From NCBI GenBank assembly GCA_017475895.1, contig JAFVEQ010000025.1:1-43958 (forward strand): 43,958 bases of DNA, written 5' to 3'. Origin of the DNA: Rickettsiales bacterium (GTDB lineage Bacteria > Pseudomonadota > Alphaproteobacteria > Rickettsiales > UBA1997). The position numbers were made by a program, and so were the translations under genes. Of the stretch, positions 35,559 through 43,927 are shown in pieces (position 1 is the first letter of the stretch; the number at the start of each line of letters is the position of its first letter). The notes below the pieces were generated by a model. That model had not been told where the DNA came from, did not search any database, and saw only the letters and a program-made list of their open reading frames with translations.

Positions 35559-37565
35559 ATGTACAACAAAGAAAAAATATTAGTGGCAAATAGAGGTGAA
35601 ATCGCCTGCAGAATCATGAAAACAGCAAAAAAGATGGGTATAAAAACAGTTGCTATTTATTCCGAAGCAGATGCCAACTCATTACATGTACAACTGGCAG
35701 ATGAAGCAATATTATTGGGTGGTTCAGCCGCAAGTGAAAGTTATTTAAACATAGAAAAAATAGTAAATATAGCAAAAAATGTCGGTGCCACATACGTTCA
35801 CCCAGGTTATGGATTTTTATCAGAAAATGCACAGTTTGCCAAAAGACTGGAGGAAGAAAAAATTAATTTCATTGCTCCACCTGTGGAAGCAATAAAAAAA
35901 ATGGGAGATAAAATAGAATCAAAAAAAATAGCAAAAAAAGCTGGTGTTAATGTCGTACCGGGTTATGAAGGAGTTATAAAGGATTCTAACGAGGCTGTTA
36001 AAATAGCTGAAAAAATAGGATTACCAGTTATGATTAAAGCGTCAGCCGGCGGTGGTGGTAAAGGTATAAGAAAAGTTGACAATCTGGAGGATGTCAAAGA
36101 AGCATTTGAAATTGCCACAAACGAAGCAATAAACAGTTTTAATGATGGTCGTGTTTTCATAGAAAAATTCATAGAAAATCCAAGACATATAGAAATTCAG
36201 GTTATAGGTGATAAGTTCGGAAATGTCGTTTGTTTAGGTGAAAGAGAGTGTTCAATACAAAGAAACAATCAAAAAATCATTGAGGAAGCCCCCAGTTCAT
36301 TTGTAGACGAAAAAACAAGACAAAAAATGTATTCACAGGCCGTATCTTTGTGCAAGGAAGTTGGCTATTACTCCGCCGGAACCATTGAATGTATGATGGA
36401 CAAAAATAAAAATTTTTACTTTTTGGAGATGAACACAAGGCTACAGGTGGAACACGGTGTGACAGAGTTAATAACTGGTGTTGATTTGGTTGAGTTGATG
36501 ATAAGAGTTGCCAGGGGTGAAAAACTACCATTTACCCAAAAGGATATAGAGTTGACCGGTTGGGCTATGGAAAGCAGAATCTGTGCCGAAGATCCATCAA
36601 GGAGTTTTTTACCATCGTCTGGTAGGATAAATAAATACATGGAACCAAATAATATTGACGGTGTAAGAATAGATACAGGCGTTTACGAGGGTTATGAAAT
36701 AAGCTCATTCTACGATAGCATGATATGTAAACTACTAACCTACAGCAACGACAGACAAAGCTGTATAGAAAAAATGCAATCGGCATTGGGTAGTTTTTTC
36801 ATTACCGGTATAGCACACAATATAGGATTTTTGGAAACTATAACCTATAATGAAAGATTTTTAAAAGGTGATATTAATACATCGTTCATAAGAGATGAAT
36901 TTTCTTCTGGTTTTAATAAAAACGAAATAGAAACAAAGAAAAAAAGTGTTTTGCTTAGCGTAGCACTTTATATGTATACAAATTACCAAAATAGAATCAG
37001 AAACATAACCGGTGGTATAGTAAAAAACAGACGCAGTAGCAATAATAATGAAAAAATTGTTGTGGATATAGATGGTAAAAAATACCTATGTAATGCTCGA
37101 TTAAATAACGACGGTAGCTTTGGCGTAGAATACGGAACTGGCTATAACCTACTAAAAACAGCATGGCAATATGGTGATAGTATATTCAGAAGTATAATAA
37201 ATGATAAACCAGTAAATGTAAAAATATTATTTACCGACTACGCCGGAAATTACACATTTCAATATATGGGATCAATAATATATGTAACCGTAAGAACACC
37301 GAGAATATCTGAATTGGAGCAGTTTATGCCAGAGGTTGACAAAAACAAAAAAATGAAACAGCTAAAAGCTCCAATAACAGGTAAAATATTCAAGATTAAA
37401 GTTAAGGATGGAGATAAGGTTACGGCCGGCATGGAACTTTATTCAATAGAGGCTATGAAAATGGAGAATATTATAAGAGTTGATTTTGAAGGAGTTGTGA
37501 AAAAAGTCCACAAACAAAACAACGATTTAGTTAATACCGGTGATATTATAATTGATTTTGAGTAG
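35559..37565 (+). CDS. pccA: acyl-CoA carboxylase biotin-containing alpha subunit (propionyl-CoA type)
   Basis: The protein carboxylates its own biotin, for transfer to propionyl-CoA by a beta subunit. The 668-aa length and domain order fit PccA: biotin carboxylase N-terminal (ILVANRGEIACRIMKTAKKMG), ATP-grasp with KASAGGGGKGIRKV (about residues 160-173) and EMNTRLQVEHG (about 289-299), a C-terminal carboxylase domain, a beta-barrel linker (about 460-590), and a biotinyl domain with EAMKMEN where Lys634 is the biotin site, 35 residues from the end as usual. One oddity is EHGVTE where almost all homologues have EHPVTE. No beta subunit is in the window. Methylcrotonyl- or acetyl-type carboxylases are alternatives; the single-chain layout favours propionyl. 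Confidence 0.88.
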   Translation: MYNKEKILVANRGEIACRIMKTAKKMGIKTVAIYSEADANSLHVQLADEAILLGGSAASESYLNIEKIVNIAKNVGATYVHPGYGFLSENAQFAKRLEEEKINFIAPPVEAIKKMGDKIESKKIAKKAGVNVVPGYEGVIKDSNEAVKIAEKIGLPVMIKASAGGGGKGIRKVDNLEDVKEAFEIATNEAINSFNDGRVFIEKFIENPRHIEIQVIGDKFGNVVCLGERECSIQRNNQKIIEEAPSSFVDEKTRQKMYSQAVSLCKEVGYYSAGTIECMMDKNKNFYFLEMNTRLQVEHGVTELITGVDLVELMIRVARGEKLPFTQKDIELTGWAMESRICAEDPSRSFLPSSGRINKYMEPNNIDGVRIDTGVYEGYEISSFYDSMICKLLTYSNDRQSCIEKMQSALGSFFITGIAHNIGFLETITYNERFLKGDINTSFIRDEFSSGFNKNEIETKKKSVLLSVALYMYTNYQNRIRNITGGIVKNRRSSNNNEKIVVDIDGKKYLCNARLNNDGSFGVEYGTGYNLLKTAWQYGDSIFRSIINDKPVNVKILFTDYAGNYTFQYMGSIIYVTVRTPRISELEQFMPEVDKNKKMKQLKAPITGKIFKIKVKDGDKVTAGMELYSIEAMKMENIIRVDFEGVVKKVHKQNNDLVNTGDIIIDFE

Positions 37566-37570
37566 ATAAT

Positions 37571-38368
37571 ATGATTTTTATTTGTTGTTTATTATTTTTA
37601 TTTTTTTTATCTTCTGCTGAGGCTGAAGTCTATTTTATGTTGCCAAACAATTTAGAAATTGAAAACGTAAATAAGGGTATAAAAACTAAAACAAAGAATA
37701 GATACACAAATGCAGATCAGATAGAAAATCAATATAAAGGAAAGCTAAAATATAAACCATCAAATAACATGATAAAAAACGATAGAAAAGGTAGGTACTA
37801 CACATCAGTTGGTTATCTCATAAACAGAAAAATTACAATAGATGAAATAAATAACAAATCAGATGATACAATTTATAGTGGCGAAAATTCCAGTAAATTT
37901 AAGGATTCATTCTCAGCAGAAGCTGGTCTGTATTTTACAAACAGTTTTGCACTTGGTATTGAATTCTACGAACTAAAGAACAGTAGTGTAAAATTTGATG
38001 ATATAAAGGTTGAAATGACAAATCAAGTTTACATGCTGAATGCCTTTTTTGAAAATAACTATTCAAAAATTGTACCATTCTTTGGTGCTGGTATTGGAAT
38101 TGCTAGGAATAAATTTTCAGAAAATTTTGGTCTCTCATCCATATACTATGCAAACAAAGATAAGGGTGGAGTTATACCAGTCTATCAATTTTATATAGGT
38201 GCTGACTATATGTATGATGAAAGATCTATGATTTTTATAAAATATAAGTATTTCAACACTATAAAAGACATAAAGTTAACAAGGACATACAGAAATACAA
38301 CGTCGGAGTATTTAATAAGTCTCGACGATAAAAGTAGTTTTATTATTGGTTTTAAATATTTATGGTAA
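37571..38368 (+). CDS. outer-membrane beta-barrel protein (surface antigen type)
   Basis: This 265-aa protein has a signal peptide (MIFICCLLFLFFLSSAEA, cleavage probably before EVYF). A Lys/Asn-rich spacer (about residues 30-70) is followed by alternating hydrophobic strands ending in Trp (IIGFKYLW), the terminal aromatic required by the Bam complex. Strand patterns such as RYYTSVGYLINRKITI, FSAEAGLYFTNSFALGIEFYEL and VPFFGAGIGIARNKF resemble the small OMP/Msp2-P44-type barrels of Rickettsiales, but I cannot place it in a specific family. It begins 5 nt after pccA and precedes rpiB by 4 nt. It would be a client of SecB and BamA. Confidence 0.7.
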   Translation: MIFICCLLFLFFLSSAEAEVYFMLPNNLEIENVNKGIKTKTKNRYTNADQIENQYKGKLKYKPSNNMIKNDRKGRYYTSVGYLINRKITIDEINNKSDDTIYSGENSSKFKDSFSAEAGLYFTNSFALGIEFYELKNSSVKFDDIKVEMTNQVYMLNAFFENNYSKIVPFFGAGIGIARNKFSENFGLSSIYYANKDKGGVIPVYQFYIGADYMYDERSMIFIKYKYFNTIKDIKLTRTYRNTTSEYLISLDDKSSFIIGFKYLW

Positions 38369-38372
38369 CACT

Positions 38373-38804
38373 ATGAAAAAAATCGCTATAGCCTGCGACA
38401 GAGCAGGAGTTGAATTAAAAAAATTTTTAATTGACCATCTGGATGGTGACTACGTCCTCGAAGATCTTGGTACAAATTCGCAGGATCCCGTTGATTATCC
38501 GGACTATGCCAAAAAAGTTGTCAACAAAATACTGAATAAAGAAGCAGATTGCGGGGTGTTGATATGTGGAACCGGCATAGGTATGTCAATCTCAGCAAAT
38601 AGATATAAAGGAATAAGAGCAGCATTGTGTCACAACAGTTTGGAAGCTAAATTAACAAGAGAACATAATAATGCCAATATACTATGTATGGGTGCAAGAA
38701 TTATAGGTACAGAAACAGCTCTTGAAAATCTAAAAGTATTTTTAAATACAGATTTTACCGGCGGTAGACACGTTAGACGTGTTGAAAAAATTGATGAATT
38801 GTAG
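38373..38804 (+). CDS. rpiB: ribose-5-phosphate isomerase B
   Basis: RpiB interconverts ribulose-5-phosphate and ribose-5-phosphate. The 143-aa protein matches: MKKIAIACDRAG at the start, DYPDYAKKV, the catalytic loop GVLICGTGIGMSISANRYKGIRAALC (about residues 61-86) with Cys in CGTGIG, and EHNNANILCMGARIIG. In place of the near-invariant DHxG of the substrate pocket the sequence reads DRAG (Arg11). I start at ATG 38373, which leads straight into the family N-terminus. The upstream start would overlap the barrel gene. Confidence 0.92.
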   Translation: MKKIAIACDRAGVELKKFLIDHLDGDYVLEDLGTNSQDPVDYPDYAKKVVNKILNKEADCGVLICGTGIGMSISANRYKGIRAALCHNSLEAKLTREHNNANILCMGARIIGTETALENLKVFLNTDFTGGRHVRRVEKIDEL

Positions 38805-38839
38805 TTGTTATGATTTTATAAACTTTAAAGGTATTTTTT

Positions 38840-39619
38840 ATGAAACAGTATCTAGATTTATTGAAAAATGTACTTGATAATGGTATAAAAAAAGAAGACA
38901 GAACCGGTGTTGGTACCATATCGCTGTTTGGTACACAAACCAGATATAATTTAAACGAAGGTTTTCCACTAGTTACCACAAAAAAAATTCATCTAAAATC
39001 AATAATATACGAACTGCTTTGGTTTTTAAAGGGTGATACGAATGTAAAATATCTTCAGGATAACGGCGTAAGAATATGGAATGAATGGGCCGATGAAAAC
39101 GGTGATTTAGGACCTGTGTATGGTAAACAATGGAGAAACTTTAACGGAGTTGATCAAATAACTAATGTTGTCAATACACTAAAAACCAACCCGAATTCCA
39201 GAAGAATTATAGTTTCCGCTTGGAATCCACAGGATGTTGATAAAATGGCCTTACCACCGTGTCACACAATGTTTCAGTTTTATGTAATAAACAACAAACT
39301 AAGTTGTCAACTTTACCAAAGGTCAGCCGACTGTTTTTTAGGTGTTCCATTTAACATAGCATCCTATGCACTTTTAACCATGATGATGGCACAGGTTTGT
39401 AATTTAGAACTGGGTGATTTTGTACACACCACAGGCGATACACATATATACCTAAACCATATAGATCAAGTTAAACTACAACTGTCAAGGGAACCCTACC
39501 CTCTTCCAACAATGAAAATAAACAAAAATAAAAATGATATTTTCAGTTTTGAATATGACGACTTTGAACTACAAAATTACCAGTGTCATCCAACAATCAA
39601 AGGTGTTGTAGCAGTATGA
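38840..39619 (+). CDS. thyA: thymidylate synthase ThyA
   Basis: ThyA methylates dUMP to dTMP with methylene-tetrahydrofolate. The 259-aa protein is near identical in pattern to the family: [39 protein letters not shown], catalytic Cys141 in [32 protein letters not shown] and [17 protein letters not shown] precedes the ATG. It overlaps maf by ATGA. Many Rickettsiales use the flavin-dependent ThyX instead, so the presence of ThyA helps in placing the organism. Confidence 0.97.
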   Translation: MKQYLDLLKNVLDNGIKKEDRTGVGTISLFGTQTRYNLNEGFPLVTTKKIHLKSIIYELLWFLKGDTNVKYLQDNGVRIWNEWADENGDLGPVYGKQWRNFNGVDQITNVVNTLKTNPNSRRIIVSAWNPQDVDKMALPPCHTMFQFYVINNKLSCQLYQRSADCFLGVPFNIASYALLTMMMAQVCNLELGDFVHTTGDTHIYLNHIDQVKLQLSREPYPLPTMKINKNKNDIFSFEYDDFELQNYQCHPTIKGVVAV

Positions 39620-40194
39620 CAGATATTATATTAGCTTCAGGATCAAAAAACAGACTAGAATTACTGAATAAAATTGGCGTATTTCCAAAGTTAGTGCAGC
39701 CAGCAGACATAGACGAAACACCACTTAAAAAAGAAAAACCTGAGGATTACGTTCAAAGAGTAGCCAGAGAAAAGGTAGAATTTGTAGCTAAATATCACAA
39801 AAATGAAAACATTTTATCGGCAGATTCGATAGTTTCCGTCAACAACAGAATAATACAAAAGCCTAAAGATGTAGAAGATGTTAAATCATTTTTGAAATTA
39901 TATTCCGGTAAAAACATAAAACTATACACCGCAGTATATCTGATAAAAAAGGATGGAAGTATCTCAAAAAAACTAGTATTAACCAAAGCAAAATTTAAAC
40001 ATCTAAATCAAAGAGATTTGGAAGATGTTTTAAAAGAAAAAAATAATGCAATAAACTACAGTTGTGCCGGAGGTTTGTCGGTCGAGGGTTATATTGAATG
40101 TTTTATAAAAAGGATAGATGGATCCTATTCAAATATTATTGGTCTACCATTATACGATGTTAGAAATATGCTAATTTCAGCAGGAATTTATTAA
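39616..40194 (+). CDS. maf: Maf-family nucleotide pyrophosphatase
   Basis: Maf proteins hydrolyse non-canonical or modified NTPs (dTTP/UTP or m7GTP types) and have been linked to division arrest. The 192-aa protein starts at ATG 39616 (overlapping the thyA stop) and has the N-terminal [19 protein letters not shown], a conserved DIDETP (about residues 29-34) and the active-site SADSIV (about 70-75, usually SADTVV). Substrate type cannot be decided by eye. Confidence 0.9.
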   Translation: MTDIILASGSKNRLELLNKIGVFPKLVQPADIDETPLKKEKPEDYVQRVAREKVEFVAKYHKNENILSADSIVSVNNRIIQKPKDVEDVKSFLKLYSGKNIKLYTAVYLIKKDGSISKKLVLTKAKFKHLNQRDLEDVLKEKNNAINYSCAGGLSVEGYIECFIKRIDGSYSNIIGLPLYDVRNMLISAGIY

Positions 40195-40212
40195 AAAATA
40201 AAGGCAGAAATT

Positions 40213-40773
40213 ATGAAAGAAAAAATAGGAAAAAAAGAAGTTGTTCTAATATCAGGACCAATGAAAAGCGGTAAAAGTGCCAGATTAATTGAGATGTATA
40301 ATGATTTCAGTAGCAAAGGTATCACAGTAGAATGTTTTAAAAACAGCATCGATACTAGAGATGTTGGTTATATAAAATCGAGAGCATATGATGAGACTGT
40401 TCCCTGCACAACCCTAAACAATATTAAAGAGTGTATTAATTCAAAGGCGGATGTGGTTATGATTGATGAATTTCAATTTATACAGGCACCAATAATGGCT
40501 GATACCGTGAGACATTTCATAGACAACAACAGAAGTTTATACATATTCGGATTAGACAGAATAGCGGACGGCAGCAAATGGCCAACCTACACCGCCATAA
40601 AAGATCTTGTTGATGCTGAAATACAGCTAAAAGCCGATTGTGAAATGTGCGGCAGAAAAGGCGTTGCCGAATACACAAAACTAGAAAGCCAAAGCAACGA
40701 CCTTGTGCAAATTGAAAATGAACTTGTAAAGTACTATCCCGTGTGTAAAGACTGTTTTTTCAAAAAACAGTAG
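40213..40773 (+). CDS. tdk: thymidine kinase
   Basis: Tdk phosphorylates thymidine to dTMP (salvage). The 186-aa protein is a type II kinase: P-loop GPMKSGKSARL (about residues 15-25), DTRD (DTRDVGYIKSRAYD), Walker B DEFQFI (about 83-88), IFGLDRIADGSKWPTY, and a zinc site with CEMCGRKG and CKDCF (about 141 and 181). AAAGG precedes the ATG. With ThyA it gives the cell both routes to dTMP. Transcription probably ends in the hairpin just after its stop. Confidence 0.95.
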   Translation: MKEKIGKKEVVLISGPMKSGKSARLIEMYNDFSSKGITVECFKNSIDTRDVGYIKSRAYDETVPCTTLNNIKECINSKADVVMIDEFQFIQAPIMADTVRHFIDNNRSLYIFGLDRIADGSKWPTYTAIKDLVDAEIQLKADCEMCGRKGVAEYTKLESQSNDLVQIENELVKYYPVCKDCFFKKQ

Positions 40774-40775
40774 AT

Positions 40776-40800
40776 AATAGTCTTAAACCTAAGATCTATT
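40776..40800. terminator. bidirectional terminator between tdk and glmU
   Basis: AATAGTCTTA (40776-40785) pairs with TAAGATCTATT (40790-40800) with one bulged T and the loop AACC. T runs follow in both directions. A separate 10-1-10 perfect palindrome (40751-40771) covers the last codons and first stop base of tdk. Confidence 0.6.
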
Positions 40801-42144
40801 GTTATTTTTGATAGCTTGTTTTCTTTCTCTGTACCTATCCATAGCATTATCAATGTTTTTTTGTTCGCCTCTTGTTATGGCTAGGGATTTTGTCCTTACA
40901 TCTTTTGTTATAACACTACCGGCTCCGGTTAGTACATCATCACCAACATTCACCGGAGCAACAAAAATTGTATTCGATCCGATGAAACAATTTGAACCTA
41001 TGTTTGTTTTGAATTTTGAATAACCATCATAGTTACAGGTTATCGTACCAGCACCTATATTTGTATTTTCACCTATAGTTGAATCTCCTATGTAGGACAA
41101 ATGATTTATTTTTGTACCTTTTCCGATATTTGATTTTTTTATTTCACAAAAATCACCAATGTGTACATTTTCATTTATTAAAGTATTTGGTCTTATTCTG
41201 GCAAATGGTCCTATAATGGCACCGGACTTTATTTCGCAGTTTTCCAGATATGAAAACGATCGTATTTCAACATTACTGTGTACCTTCACGCCGGTTAAAA
41301 ATACAACATTTGGTTCCACAACCACATCATTTTCAATTTCTGTATCATAGGAAAAGTACACAGAATCAGGATTAATGAGCGTTACCCCCTTTTCCATAAA
41401 CTCTTTTCTTTTTTTATTTTGAAATATTTTTTCCGCTTCCGCCAGTTGATTTCTAGAATTTACACCCATAACTTCATCCTCCTCCGCAATAGTAAAATCA
41501 ACCTGTAAACCGCCACCTATTGCCATTTCAACCACGTCGGTCAAATAGTATTCTCCACTAGCATTATTATTGTTCAATTTATTCAGAAAATTTTCCAAAT
41601 ATTTTCCATTTATAACCATAATACCGGCATTACACAACGTATTTTTCCTTTCTTCATCATTGGCATCTTTAAATTCAAGTATTTTTGTGAGTTTATTTTT
41701 ACCGTCAAGAACTAATCTGCCATATTTATTTCTTACATCACCTGTATTAAAACCCAAGACCGCAACCGCCACATCATCATTCACCTTATTTATCATGTCC
41801 TGATATGTTTCCAGCCTTATCAGAGGCACATCACCATACATAACAAGTATTTTATTATTTTTATTCTTTATTTCCCCAAAACCAACTTTTGTTGCCCCAC
41901 CAGTTCCATTTCTATCATACTGCACAACAGTTTTAATTGTATCCGATATGTTTTTATCTATTTGTTCTTTATTTTCTTCCGAAACAACCACAACAATTTC
42001 GTCCGTATTCATCTGTTTTGCTGTATTTATCACATGATTTATCATTTCCAAATTACCAATCTTGTGCAGTGGTTTTGATATAGTTGATTTCATTCTGGTA
42101 CCTTTTCCGGCACTTAAAATAATAACTGACAGATTATCTCTCAT
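40789..42144 (-). CDS. glmU: bifunctional GlmU (UDP-GlcNAc synthesis)
   Basis: GlmU acetylates glucosamine-1-phosphate and then uridylylates it to UDP-GlcNAc, the precursor of peptidoglycan and lipid A. The 451-aa protein has the nucleotidyltransferase signature LSAGKGTRMKS (residues 10-20), VMYGDVPLI (Asp about 101), EYYLTDVV, then a left-handed helix domain of hexapeptide repeats (about 255-430) including GPFARIRPNTLI, INHLSYIGDSTIG and GAGTITCNYDGYSK. Its presence implies at least some cell-wall precursor synthesis. It is a single-gene unit between the tdk terminator and a divergent gene. Confidence 0.95.
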   Translation of the reverse strand: MRDNLSVIILSAGKGTRMKSTISKPLHKIGNLEMINHVINTAKQMNTDEIVVVVSEENKEQIDKNISDTIKTVVQYDRNGTGGATKVGFGEIKNKNNKILVMYGDVPLIRLETYQDMINKVNDDVAVAVLGFNTGDVRNKYGRLVLDGKNKLTKILEFKDANDEERKNTLCNAGIMVINGKYLENFLNKLNNNNASGEYYLTDVVEMAIGGGLQVDFTIAEEDEVMGVNSRNQLAEAEKIFQNKKRKEFMEKGVTLINPDSVYFSYDTEIENDVVVEPNVVFLTGVKVHSNVEIRSFSYLENCEIKSGAIIGPFARIRPNTLINENVHIGDFCEIKKSNIGKGTKINHLSYIGDSTIGENTNIGAGTITCNYDGYSKFKTNIGSNCFIGSNTIFVAPVNVGDDVLTGAGSVITKDVRTKSLAITRGEQKNIDNAMDRYRERKQAIKNNNRS

Positions 42145-42163
42145 AAAATTCCCAAATTTTTTA

Positions 42164-42191
42164 TTGAAAAACTAAAAATAAAATATATTAT
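42164..42191 (+). promoter_or_regulatory. candidate promoter of the acidic membrane protein gene
   Basis: TTGAAA (42164-42169), a 16-nt spacer, TATTAT (42186-42191), about 30 nt upstream of the ATG. Confidence 0.4.
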
Positions 42192-42221
42192 TTCCTCAAA
42201 ATAATTATTTTTATAATATTT

Positions 42222-43523
42222 ATGTTAATTTTAATTTCAAGTATAGTTTTGCTTCTAATTATTTCAATCATATTAGAATTCAAAGACAACAGAGATGTTT
42301 ATTCTTTTAAAAGATTTAGTGATAAAATGTCACAGAACAGTATTGAAAAGGATGAAAAATACGACAATCTTGACATAAAAATTGACATATTAAACAACAA
42401 GTTAAGTGATATTATAAAAATCATAACGGACAATACTTTACTAAATTTAGCAACGGAAAGCAGTTTGAACCTAAAAAAAGTACTTGACGGTACCAATGCC
42501 GTAAGAGACACAATGAATTTAAACAGCGAAGTAATTTCCACAATAATGAAAAACACAAGCACCACAACTCCAAAAGACACAACCAACAATAATAGCGAAG
42601 TACTACAAAAGATCGATGAATACAATAAAAATGTTGCTGCATTAGTTGCTCCAATAAATACATCGCTAATTACTCTACAGAAAACAGTTGAAAATGTAAG
42701 TGTAAACAACAGTAATACAGATGCAAACACAAACAACGAAAATGCAGAAATTTTGAACGATATCAATGTAAAAATTGATAATATTAGCAATATGCTAAAC
42801 GGCGAAGACAAAACAACAATTATGAATAATATATCTTGGATACAGGAAGACATTGAAAGCATAAATGGCAAACTGAATGATATTATGAATGGTGGTAGTG
42901 GTTACAATAACGAAGAAAATAACAATAACTACTATGAAAATAACGAAGAAAATAATGAAGAAAACACCGAAGAATATAGCGAAAACAATGAGGTTGAATC
43001 AGGTAATCCAGAAGAAAATGTAAATTATACAGAAACCGCCGAAGATACAAGTGTAGATGATACACAAAACTATGAAGATACACAAAGCTATGAAAATACA
43101 GAAGAATTAGCTCCAGAATCAACAACAAGCGAAGAGATACCAAGTAACATAGAAGTTGTTGATGTTAATGAAATGAACGATGACAATTATGCGGAAAATG
43201 AAGATAATGAAGATGAACCAAACATGGATGATGTGGATAATGTCGGCGAAGACGAAGAGGAGGAACAGAACAGCAGTAATCCAATGGAAAATTTCGACAT
43301 TAATACCGTAAATAACACAACAACCGATGGCAGACCAGACGATGTGGATGAAGATTTTAATGTTGATACACAAAGTTTAGAAGATCTAGATGTGGACACT
43401 CTGACAAATGAAGAAGAAAACGAAACAGCTGATTTAAATATAAATAATTTTGTAAATAACGAACAGGATGAACAGCTAAAGGTAAAAATACAAGACCTAA
43501 AAGACAAGATTAATAACGTCTAA
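42222..43523 (+). CDS. membrane-anchored acidic Asn/Glu-rich protein, unknown
   Basis: A 433-aa protein with one N-terminal transmembrane segment (MLILISSIVLLLIISIILEF, residues 1-20) acting as an anchor. A helical, partly coiled-coil region follows (about 45-225, with NxxxS/T-rich repeats such as LNDINVKIDNISNMLN). The rest is a strongly acidic low-complexity stretch (about 225-400) of Asn, Glu, Asp, Tyr and Thr with short repeats like NNEENNEEN and QNYEDTQSYENT, and a short C-terminal helix (LKVKIQDLKDKINNV). No family is recognised. The reading frame is long and uninterrupted with a sensible promoter, so it is real. It might be an envelope, division or secreted-matrix protein. Its orientation (tail inside or outside) cannot be decided. 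Confidence 0.6.
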   Translation: MLILISSIVLLLIISIILEFKDNRDVYSFKRFSDKMSQNSIEKDEKYDNLDIKIDILNNKLSDIIKIITDNTLLNLATESSLNLKKVLDGTNAVRDTMNLNSEVISTIMKNTSTTTPKDTTNNNSEVLQKIDEYNKNVAALVAPINTSLITLQKTVENVSVNNSNTDANTNNENAEILNDINVKIDNISNMLNGEDKTTIMNNISWIQEDIESINGKLNDIMNGGSGYNNEENNNNYYENNEENNEENTEEYSENNEVESGNPEENVNYTETAEDTSVDDTQNYEDTQSYENTEELAPESTTSEEIPSNIEVVDVNEMNDDNYAENEDNEDEPNMDDVDNVGEDEEEEQNSSNPMENFDINTVNNTTTDGRPDDVDEDFNVDTQSLEDLDVDTLTNEEENETADLNINNFVNNEQDEQLKVKIQDLKDKINNV

Positions 43524-43597
43524 AAATCCATAGATTTAAAAGATAAAATTTGTAATATTTGACTCTTTCGCTCTGCCTTAGCAAACAACAGATGGAC

Positions 43598-43644
43598 AAC
43601 AAGTTACCAATAAAAGCTTACTTCCATTGGTCGTTCTTGTTTTT
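43598..43644 (+). terminator. long two-part hairpin with T run (terminator or RNA 3' end)
   Basis: AACAAG (43598-43603) and ACCAAT (43606-43611) pair with ATTGGT (43626-43631) and CTTGTT (43636-43641) across a 2/4-nt internal loop, followed by TTTT. It starts 75 nt after the stop of the acidic protein gene. It may be that gene's terminator or the end of a small RNA. Confidence 0.45.
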
Positions 43645-43883
43645 GGAAATTCAACACCACACTAAAGAAAGACTCTGTTTATACACACATTTTCACTCAT
43701 ATAATTCAAAAGTAGTTGGCAAAAATTTAATTTATTATTTTATAAACTATTTCTGGTATTTTACTGCTTCATATTGATCCTCTTTGAGTTGTTTTTCTTT
43801 TATAATTTATTTTTTTTATCTGTCCACTTTAAACCAAGGTTAAAAATCAACAGTTTTTTTGATGAATATGTAATATTTATTAC

Positions 43884-43927
43884 TTCTTATTTTATTCTTA
43901 TTTAATTCTTATTTTATTCCTTTTTTT
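43884..43927. repeat. 11-bp tandem repeat
   Basis: Three successive units TTCTTATTTTA, TTCTTATTTAA, TTCTTATTTTA (43884-43916), then a degenerate fourth unit. One strand is nearly all pyrimidine. Confidence 0.6.

Noticed and set aside
42299..42871. 190-codon minus-strand frame opposite the acidic membrane protein
   Set aside because: It is a compositional shadow: no family resemblance, and the plus frame is longer with a promoter and membrane anchor.
43559..43777. 72-codon plus-strand frame at the right end
   Set aside because: No ribosome-binding site, no recognisable motif, and it runs straight through the hairpin at 43598-43644.
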